Shown here one piece after another: positions 1 through 5,062 of a stretch of 5,062 nt of DNA (position 1 is its first letter; each line of letters begins with the position of its first letter). The notes under the pieces were generated by a model. The model was given only the letters and a program-made list of their open reading frames with translations. It made no database searches and had not been told where the DNA came from. Both the position numbers and the translations under genes were made by a program. Source of the DNA: Pseudomonadota bacterium (lineage in GTDB: Bacteria > Pseudomonadota > Gammaproteobacteria > Acidithiobacillales > Acidithiobacillaceae); NCBI GenBank assembly GCA_021840785.1, contig JAKBXD010000148.1:1-5062 (forward strand). Direction: 5' to 3'.

Positions 1-1485
1 CAACCAAAGCCATGACTCCACCCCGGGATGGCATGCCAGGAACACGTCTATGACATTTCCTCAACTGGGGGCGGTCCTTGATCGCTCACGCATGCATTGG
101 CGGATCCACAAAACTAGGCAGCGAAGCCGAATGTTACATAAGAGTGGAGAAGAGAAGCCTTGCTCACGCCTTGGAAAACCGAAAGGCGCTCTCTTTCCCG
201 ACAGACCGTAGCGTGCGGCGAGAAGCCCGTTGAGAGAGTGTCCCGGAGAAGACGATAGAAGGGAACATCTGCGAGGAGGGATATGTCCCATCAAGCAAGA
301 CCACGGTTCTCCAAATCGAACATTGGATCTCCACGAGGCTGCGCCCCCGAACCAGGTGTTTCAATTGGCCCAGAGCGTGTATAAGCGTGCTACGAAAGTG
401 TATTGCCCGAAAGCGTTTGGTGCGGGGGCGGGCCGCCTGTCTAGCCACGAACAAGCTCTCCTCAAGCTCAGCATGCTGTCTCCGTTGCCTGACTCAGAGC
501 AAGAAACGTTGCCTTTGAATACCTTCCGACCACCACGCGAGTGGCCTGACGGCTGACGGGACTTTTCATACACAAAAGCACACAAGATTTCGATTGACTC
601 ACTACAGCAGCGCATCGCACGTCTTATTACTTGCAACTCAGCAGGCCATATGAAGCCGCTGTGCACGACCTCTTCTTTCCACAACCTCGCTCTGCGCGGA
701 AGAAAGGTTTGGAAGAGGAACCCAGAACATCACACGGTGTCAGCGAATTTGTAGTTCAGGATTGACGCACAGCATCATTCAGGATAAACGCGGTCCGGCC
801 GGCCAACTCGGCTTGCATCGTCGTCGCAGGTTCAGAACCTACTCAGAGTCTTTATCCTTGAGCCAAGCCCACCAGCGTGTTCCCTGGCACCAGTCTCCTC
901 AGCCTCCTCTCCGCCCTTTGGGTTGCTGGCCAGCCGATACATGCGGATTCCAATGCTTCTGCCGGGCTGGCACGGTCGGACGCTCGTGTGCCTCGGCAAT
1001 CTGACGGATGTGCAGGCGGCATAATTGACGATCTTGCGCTTCGGTTCGCCGACGAAGAGGAAACTGGTAGAACGCTCATTTTTCCATACGCAGAGTGACG
1101 CTTGCTGGTCTGGGTTACCTTGCTACTGTAGCTCTGGCTTCAAGGGTCACAGCTGGTCTAAATCCTCAGTCAACTGCGCACAGACCGTCATCTGCTGTTA
1201 AACCAACTTTAGAGTGTGTGGAAATGATGCCTAGCAAAAGCGGCAGACAGACCTTTGAAGTTTACAGTGTACATCGGAAACCTCGAGTTCAATCTGAGCA
1301 TGACAGTTGTAGAAGGATGGCCAGCAAGCTTGGTTCGAAGTCCACTGGGCGCGGTGTTGGGTGGAGGAGGGCAGCGCACACCCTGATACTCATACATCTC
1401 TGCTAGGTTTCTCCCTGCCGCTTTGGTGAGATCTGAGATCCAATGGCATTTCGTTCCATCGTCGGGCCTCTTCGCCCTACCCCCG
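1..1485. other. Gene-poor stretch, no supported gene
   Basis: I see no gene here that I can defend. Open frames on both strands are at most about 110 residues, mostly begin at non-ATG codons, and give no recognisable domain. The frame over 230-556 (plus) has only one ATG, near its end. The frame after the stop at 859-861 up to 1098 reads like a hydrophobic leader (LLSLLSALWVAGQ) but starts at GTG and lacks any ATG. No tRNA, rRNA, transposase or terminal repeat was seen. The right end (roughly 1400-1485) should include the 3' UTR of the minus-strand gene ending at 1486, but I could not pick a poly(A) signal. A multi-exon gene made of very short exons cannot be excluded. Confidence 0.6.
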
Positions 1486-2742
1486 TCACGCCTCAGTCGA
1501 CGTGATTTTGGTCTCAGTCGTCAGCACGATGCCTTCGTCCGACAAGATCCGCTCTTCGCTATCATTACTCATGCTTCGCATCCCATTGCCGTGACTCGTT
1601 ACATACACTCGATGTCCACCGTTCAATCGCCCACTCGATCGCTTCCCTGCAAGCTCTACCCAGTCGGCGTTATGATTGTTGCTACCGGGGAAAGAGCCCT
1701 CGCTCTTGTTCTTGCTACGGGCCGTCCTGCCGGTTGCGGTCAAGGCGCGTTTGCCGGCTGAGACGAATGTGGATCGAAGAGCTGGGAGGGAGCCGAAGAT
1801 GATGATGAACCATACTTCGGTCATCACCATGATGAGCAAGGGGACAGTGGCATACGAGATGTCGGTAGTCCTTAGTATCCCTTCGATCTCCACCGTCTTG
1901 ATGATCCCAGCAATGCCGGCCCTACTACCGTTAGCGCTGGGCTTGAGTTCGCGACATGTGGACGTACACAACGCCGCCGCCCATAATCAAGCACAGAGCC
2001 ACTTTGACTTGGATGGACATGACCTGCAGTGGACCAATGATGACCGCTGGAGGGTATAGTGCGAGGGAGAAGTCGCTAAAGGCACCGATGGCTGCGTAGA
2101 TATTAGCTATTGTCTCTGCACGGACATTGTGGTACAAACCGCCTTGCAAGTAGCCAACCTTGGCACAAGTCTCGATCAGCGGACAGGTACCAGGAATGCT
2201 GGCGTCCCAAAGCTTCTGAGTGGGCTCGCACTGTTTCAAGATCAGGACCACCTCGATGGCGTTGATCAAGAACTGTAGCCCGCCGACGAAGTAAAGGTAG
2301 TGCTTCCACTTGGTATAGGCGCGGCCTTGCAGGGCCGCCAAGAAAGCGACTACGGCGAATCTTGCCCAAACCAGGGCAAAGATTGCACAAATCTGTCCGA
2401 TCCAGCTCCAAAACGCCGAGTTGACGGCTTGCGAAGGCGTTAGAAGTTCTTGATGATTGCCGGTGCCATATACAACACTGATCGTCAAGAAGACTTCAGC
2501 GGATACGGCGGTGATCTGGTAATGATCAGTACAGCCGATGCCGACGACCGCTGCTCACCCACGTATGCAAGCGTCACCCAGCAGAAATCCAGTCGCAGAC
2601 CGAACAGATTCTTGTGTTCCTTGGGGGCTTTCGATGCATTGACAGCTCGCAGGATAAAGAGGGAGGTCGCAATGATAGTCCAAGTCCAGGTGAGCCCAAG
2701 CAAGAGCGGCCCTCTACCTGCCGCCAGGGTCGCGCCGGCCAT
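1486..2742 (-). CDS. Fungal rhodopsin-domain integral membrane protein (7 TM), three exons
   Basis: The spliced model joins 2742-2563, 2515-1968 and 1921-1486 on the minus strand and gives 387 residues ending in TGA. Seven hydrophobic segments lie at about 12-33, 54-76, 94-122, 132-153, 195-217, 230-252 and 268-291. The hydrophilic tail (about 292-387) is rich in Ser, Thr, Lys and Arg and is probably cytosolic. Family-type motifs are VVYGTGNH after helix 2, the loop motif CEPTQKLWDASIPGTC (residues 156-171, with a third Cys at 177), NIYAAIGAFSDFSLALYP in helix 5 and AGIAGIIKTVEI after helix 6. These fit the fungal rhodopsin-domain family (Pfam Fung_rhodopsin, SAT4/PTH11-like), whose ligands are mostly unknown. 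It is not a retinal-binding microbial opsin: helix 7 has no lysine. The ATG at 2742 is preferred because its context is CACCATGG. An in-frame ATG at 2811 would add 23 residues but sits inside a TATA-like element. Family assignment is fairly secure, function is not. Confidence 0.87.
1922..1967 (-). other. Intron 2 of the rhodopsin-domain gene (46 bp)
   Basis: The donor is a perfect GTACGT, the branch site is GCTAAC, and the acceptor is the tandem TAGTAG. The intron splits Val243 (phase 2) in helix 6. Unspliced, the frame runs into TAA at the branch site. Spliced, it reads GGGVV-AGIAGIIKTVE, the expected family sequence across helix 6. Confidence 0.9.
2516..2562 (-). other. Intron 1 of the rhodopsin-domain gene (47 bp)
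   Basis: It runs from donor GTGGGT to acceptor ACCAG, with a CTGAT branch-like site ten bases before the acceptor. It is phase 0, after Tyr60 (LAY), and exon 2 resumes with ITAVSAEV. This pairing keeps the frame and gives a second helix of normal length. A stronger-looking donor, GTGAGC, lies four bases downstream; with the same acceptor it would shift the frame. Confidence 0.75.
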
Positions 2743-2807
2743 GGTGTCGACGAGTCGAGACGAGGTTTTAGCGAACGGTCGGTGGGCATACTGAAGAGTC
2801 GCCGTGA

Positions 2808-2817
2808 GCATATATCA
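2808..2817 (-). promoter_or_regulatory. TATA-like element upstream of the rhodopsin-domain gene
   Basis: The minus strand reads TGATATATGC here, about 70 bp before the preferred ATG at 2742. It is the only clear AT-rich TATA-like sequence close to that start. If used, transcription would begin downstream of the alternative ATG at 2811, which supports the shorter protein. The match is loose and many fungal promoters lack TATA boxes. Confidence 0.35.
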
Positions 2818-2967
2818 AAAGTACGGCCTCCAGGAGGCAGACTTCGTCATCACATGCTGGCGAGTGTGGTCCCGCGGTGCGCTTCCTCCGCGCAAAGTCT
2901 CCAAGGTGATAGATGCTCGACTACAGGTACCACTTTCGCGACAACGCCACACCCGGCACCCTTGCTA

Positions 2968-2983
2968 GCTCCTCGCGAGGAGC
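2968..2983. promoter_or_regulatory. Perfect 16-bp palindrome GCTCCTCGCGAGGAGC
   Basis: The sequence equals its own reverse complement over all 16 bases, with no spacer. It lies about 225 bp upstream of the rhodopsin-domain gene start and 25 bp from an inverted CCAAT pair. A perfect palindrome this long is expected well under once in 5 kb by chance, so a site for a dimeric regulator is reasonable. I cannot name the factor. Confidence 0.45.
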
Positions 2984-3008
2984 AGGCGGAAGCTACCCAG
3001 TCCCCGTT

Positions 3009-3020
3009 CCAATGAATTGG
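3009..3020. promoter_or_regulatory. Inverted CCAAT box pair (CCAATGAATTGG)
   Basis: Two CCAAT pentamers face each other across a 2-bp spacer, so each strand carries one. CCAAT boxes are bound in fungi by the heterotrimeric HAP2/3/5-type complex. The pair lies about 270 bp upstream of the rhodopsin-domain ATG, a usual distance for that complex, and about 1.3 kb from the transporter start. It more likely serves the minus-strand gene. Occupancy is inferred from the motif only. Confidence 0.4.
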
Positions 3021-3144
3021 CGGGAAGAGCGTATTCCATCGTGAAACTGCGAGCATCAGCAGTCGTGCCAGATTGTCGTGCTCCTCGTCGCGGCCTTGCG
3101 CAGCCCGGTTTCGGCGGTCCCTACGAATTGTGCACACAGCGCTA

Positions 3145-3160
3145 TTTGCGCTGGCGCAAA
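3145..3160. repeat. Inverted repeat TTTGCGC-TG-GCGCAAA
   Basis: Two perfect 7-bp arms are separated by 2 bp. It lies mid-way in the divergent region and could be a dimeric protein site. Chance expectation in a window this size is below one but not negligible, so function is open. Confidence 0.35.
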
Positions 3161-3324
3161 GGCGCCGAGACTTCAAACATGCAAGCTCTCACAGGTACAG
3201 CCTGCAGCCACAAAGCAATCTGGAAGCGTGCATGCGCCATCCGGGGGAAGAGAGCGGGAGTCAGAGCGCAATGGCAAGCTCATGCTCCGCCCCAGGGTGT
3301 CTTCGTGACGATGAGACCAGTGGA

Positions 3325-3340
3325 CCGGACCTACGTCCGG
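3325..3340. repeat. Inverted repeat CCGGAC-CTAC-GTCCGG
   Basis: Two 6-bp arms are separated by 4 bp, with CCG/CGG triplets at the outer ends. Fungal Zn2Cys6 regulators bind paired CGG triplets, so this is a candidate. Arms this short occur by chance about once per window, so confidence is low. Confidence 0.25.
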
Positions 3341-4058
3341 CGCTGGATCGAGCCTCTAGATCGGTAGCCTCGTTCAGTGACAGGCACGGCCGCTCCACGC
3401 GCAGCTTTGCGGACTCTCGCTTGTCGTATGTCGCGCGCCCGGCAGGGCCATCCACCTCCGTCCCAAGTCGAGTCGCCAATGCGCAGCACGCTGTTTCGCG
3501 CAAATGTAGCCCGTCTGCCTGCATGCAGTGCTGCAATCTGCTTAAGCGAGGCGGCAAGGGTATGAGCGCTGCAGTCGACACTGGCCTCCAATCGCAGCAG
3601 AGGGTGATGAGTGTTCGCACATGGCACGCGCAGGATCCTACGCGTCTTCGGCGTCCTGCCTCTTCTGGCCGACGCGCTGCCAGGCGGCTTTGGCGACCGA
3701 CGGCCAGCGCAGTCGAAGTCTCCGAGGGGTGGGGCGCCGCGGAGGCAATGAGAGACAGCATGCACCCGCCGTGGCGATGCCGCGTCCAACGTATCGCCCT
3801 CGCCCACGCCCGCGATGGCCACCATGGCCGGCAGCGACGGCTCGCGGGCTGAGGTAGATGCAGGGTTCAAATCAAGCCTTGGACGGTGTTGCTTCCCCTG
3901 GCCGTGGCGTTCGGACAGCGCGGGCGGGGCAAGGCGGAGGCGCTGCCGGGGAAGCGCTCGTCCCGGGCCAGCGACCGCATGAGCTCGTCAACCTCAAGCT
4001 CCGATAGCCTCGCCGCGGTATCCGGGGAGCGTTCAATAATGCATCTACGACGGACCCT

Positions 4059-4068
4059 CGCACGTGCG
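4059..4068. promoter_or_regulatory. E-box palindrome CGCACGTGCG upstream of the MFS gene
   Basis: A CACGTG E-box core (4061-4066) sits in a perfect 10-bp palindrome about 230 bp before the transporter ATG. CACGTG is bound by fungal bHLH factors of the Cbf1/Pho4 kind. Position and symmetry make it a reasonable regulatory candidate, but no factor can be assigned from sequence. Confidence 0.4.
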
Positions 4069-4098
4069 CTGGTCGCACTCGCCCACCGAAAGCTCGGC

Positions 4099-4254
4099 AT
4101 GGCGGTCACACAAGGATGCCACCCGTCTGCATTGGTTTGCATCGACTACTGCGGGAGCCATCTCTCATTCAAGCATCCTTCCTCCTTCTCCTTGCCCAAA
4201 ACCACCCCCTCCCCCCCCCCTCCTCTCTCCACATCTCGCTCTTCGTGCGCCTGA
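4099..4254 (+). other. Upstream ORF candidate in the MFS leader, 51 codons
   Basis: ATG at 4099 opens a frame that ends at TGA 4252-4254, 39 bp before the transporter ATG. A second ATG at 4116 opens another frame, out of register with the transporter, that overlaps its start and ends at TGA 4365-4367. Both matter only if the transcript begins upstream of about 4099. No ATG occurs between the C/T tract and 4294, so a start site near the tract would leave the leader free of AUGs. The peptides resemble nothing and largely translate the C/T tract. Confidence 0.25.
4176..4230 (+). promoter_or_regulatory. C/T-rich core promoter tract of the MFS gene, with C10 run
   Basis: Pyrimidines dominate the plus strand here, first as CCTTCCTCCTTCTCC from about 4178 and then as C5-T-C10 with CT repeats from 4205 to 4230. 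C/T-rich stretches just upstream of start sites are typical of filamentous fungal promoters. This one ends 63 bp before the ATG at 4294, so transcription probably starts within or just after it. No TATA box is evident nearby. The ten-C run (4211-4220) is also error-prone in sequencing. Confidence 0.6.
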
Positions 4255-4293
4255 GAAGTCCTGCCTACAGTGTCTCACTACCACGCTCTCGCC

Positions 4294-5062
4294 ATGGAGA
4301 GCCCAGCCGACATGCCGGAGAAGACTGCTTGCGCTGCGGCAGCAAGCAGCGCGCCGCTGGTGAATGAGTACCAAGAAGCGCTGGACGGCTATGTCCTCGA
4401 TCCCTCCAAATATCCGGACAATGCGGCAGGACTCAAGACGACGTCTGACGGCCGGTTTGTCCTGATCCCACAGCCGTCTGATTCGCCGCGCGATCCCTTG
4501 AACTGGAGCCCGCGCAAGAAGGCCTCGATGCTGGCCGCAGTTGCATACATTGCAGCTTTGGCCGACTACACCGGGGGCACTGCAATCATCACTGTCATCC
4601 CGCAATCGCTGTGAGCTTCGTCCCAAGAAGGCGATCCGTCTTTCGATGCTGACGGCTACCAGCGAGTGGAAGATGACCCAGATTGCGGTGGAGAAGGCCA
4701 TCGTCGGCAACATCTTTGCCATCGGCGCCTGTGGTCTGATCGTTGTCGCTTTCGCCAACTACTTCGGACGCCTGCCCATCACTCTGCTCTTCCAGGCAGT
4801 CTTCTTCGCCACTTGCGCATGGTCAGCGGCTGCACGAAACTTCGAATCATATCTCGCAGCGCGCATCGTCAATGGCCTGTTCTGCAGTGTGGGACAGGGA
4901 GGCGCTTTGATGTGGATCAAGGACATGTTCTTCTTCCACGGTACCGCACATCGAGCGACTGCTTGACTCCTCCGCCGCTGACTTGTCTTGTAGAGCACCC
5001 TCGCGCCATCAACTATGTCGAATTTTCAATCATCACCAGTCCCTATCTCGGACCTCTGATCA
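4294..5062 (+). CDS. MFS transporter, 5' part (three exons, truncated by window end)
   Basis: Joining 4294-4610, 4663-4940 and 4994-5062 gives 221 residues with the frame still open. The N-terminus (about 1-72) is hydrophilic and cytosolic and carries SDSPRDPLNWSPRKK (62-76), the DPLNW motif placed just before helix 1 in fungal drug:H+ antiporter-like MFS proteins. Helices follow at about 79-103, 117-139, 144-163, 166-190 and a fifth beginning near 205. The helix 2-3 loop has ANYFGRLPI, a degenerate MFS motif A, and the helix 4 region has AARIVNG and MWIKDMFFFHEHPRAI. These fit a plasma-membrane, proton-coupled 12-helix transporter, likely an exporter of small molecules; the substrate cannot be read. 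The ATG at 4294 has context GCCATGG and no other ATG follows the C/T tract. About half or more of a usual 450-600-residue protein lies outside the window. Confidence 0.9.
4611..4662 (+). other. Intron 1 of the MFS gene (52 bp)
   Basis: The donor is GTGAGC, the branch site GCTGAC (4648-4653) and the acceptor ACCAG. It is phase 2 and splits Leu106. Unspliced, the frame stops at TGA 4612-4614. Spliced, VIPQS-L-EWKMTQ continues directly into helix 2, as expected for the family. Confidence 0.93.
4941..4993 (+). other. Intron 2 of the MFS gene (53 bp)
   Basis: The donor is GTACCG, the branch site GCTGAC and the acceptor TTGTAG. It is phase 1 and splits Glu199. Reading through gives a TGA at 4964-4966. 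Splicing gives FFFH-E-HPRAINYVEFS, which matches the conserved loop after helix 4 in this transporter group. The donor is weaker than the others (CCG after GTA). Confidence 0.9.

Larger units (their letters stand above)
2743..4293. other. Divergent intergenic region, GC-rich
   Basis: This 1,551-bp region separates the two divergent starts. The part from about 3000 to 4100 is GC-rich and has few stops in several frames on both strands, so long open frames arise there: 3073-3852 plus (first ATG at 3232) and 3331-3870 minus (first ATG at 3825). Their translations are rich in Arg, Ser, Ala and Cys, show no domain, and overlap each other on opposite strands, so I treat them as chance. The supported content is regulatory-looking and listed separately. 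A small gene here cannot be ruled out. Confidence 0.6.

Noticed and set aside
230..556. Plus-strand open frame of about 108 codons
   Set aside because: It begins at TTG, has a single ATG only near its 3' end, and shows no recognisable domain.
824..842. GCAGGTTCAGAACCTAC looks like a tRNA T arm
   Set aside because: Four of five stem pairs form, but the invariant A58 is G and no matching acceptor or anticodon arm is present. The AGGTTC-A-GAACCT repeat is short enough to be chance.
862..1098. Plus-strand frame with a signal-peptide-like start (LLSLLSALWVAGQ)
   Set aside because: It has no ATG and would have to begin at GTG. Without a convincing upstream exon and acceptor it cannot be called a secreted protein gene.
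1331..1346. GGTTCGAAGTCC as a possible tRNA B box
   Set aside because: The T-arm stem pairs poorly and no upstream A box exists at the right distance.
2103..2411. Minus-strand open frame inside exon 2 of the rhodopsin-domain gene
   Set aside because: It is an out-of-frame shadow of the exon that encodes helices 3-5.
3073..3852. 259-codon open frame on the plus strand
   Set aside because: It begins at TTG (first ATG at 3232), has an Arg/Ser/Cys-rich chance-like composition, and overlaps an open frame on the other strand.
3862..3882. GGTTCAAATC resembles a tRNA B box
   Set aside because: The flanking bases do not form a T-arm stem (one of five pairs) and no A box or acceptor stem is found upstream.
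4165..4758. 197-codon minus-strand frame opposite the MFS gene
   Set aside because: It is antisense to well-supported MFS exons and their first intron, and its Gly-rich end is just the complement of the C/T tract.

Overview
The window looks like nuclear DNA from a filamentous ascomycete (Pezizomycotina). Two protein genes can be rebuilt. Each is interrupted by introns of 46-53 bp with GT...AG ends and CTAAC/CTGAC/CTGAT-type branch points close to the acceptor. Both encode membrane-protein families common in such fungi. A Dothideomycete (Mycosphaerellales/Capnodiales type) is my best guess from sequence feel, not from an alignment. Nothing looks bacterial: there are no operons, no Shine-Dalgarno sites, and the coding frames only make sense after splicing.

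Layout. Positions 1-1485 hold no gene I can support; the right end presumably includes the 3' UTR of the first gene. Positions 1486-2742 on the minus strand carry a complete three-exon gene for a 387-residue, seven-helix fungal 'rhodopsin-domain' integral membrane protein. Positions 2743-4293 are a long GC-rich divergent intergenic region. It contains a TATA-like element, an inverted pair of CCAAT boxes, two 16-bp palindromic elements, an E-box CACGTG palindrome and a strong C/T-rich tract just before the second gene. From 4294 to the window end on the plus strand is the 5' part of a major facilitator superfamily (MFS) transporter gene: two full exons, part of a third, and 221 residues so far.

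How they relate. The two genes are divergent, about 1.55 kb apart. One is a putative membrane sensor or structural protein of unknown ligand, the other a proton-driven transporter probably exporting a small molecule. A shared regulatory region is possible, but the distance is large enough for two separate promoters. No biosynthetic enzyme is visible, so a secondary-metabolite cluster cannot be claimed.

I did not find a clearly new system. The most useful second looks are alternative splice sites in the rhodopsin-domain gene, the palindromes in the divergent region, and upstream AUGs before the transporter.
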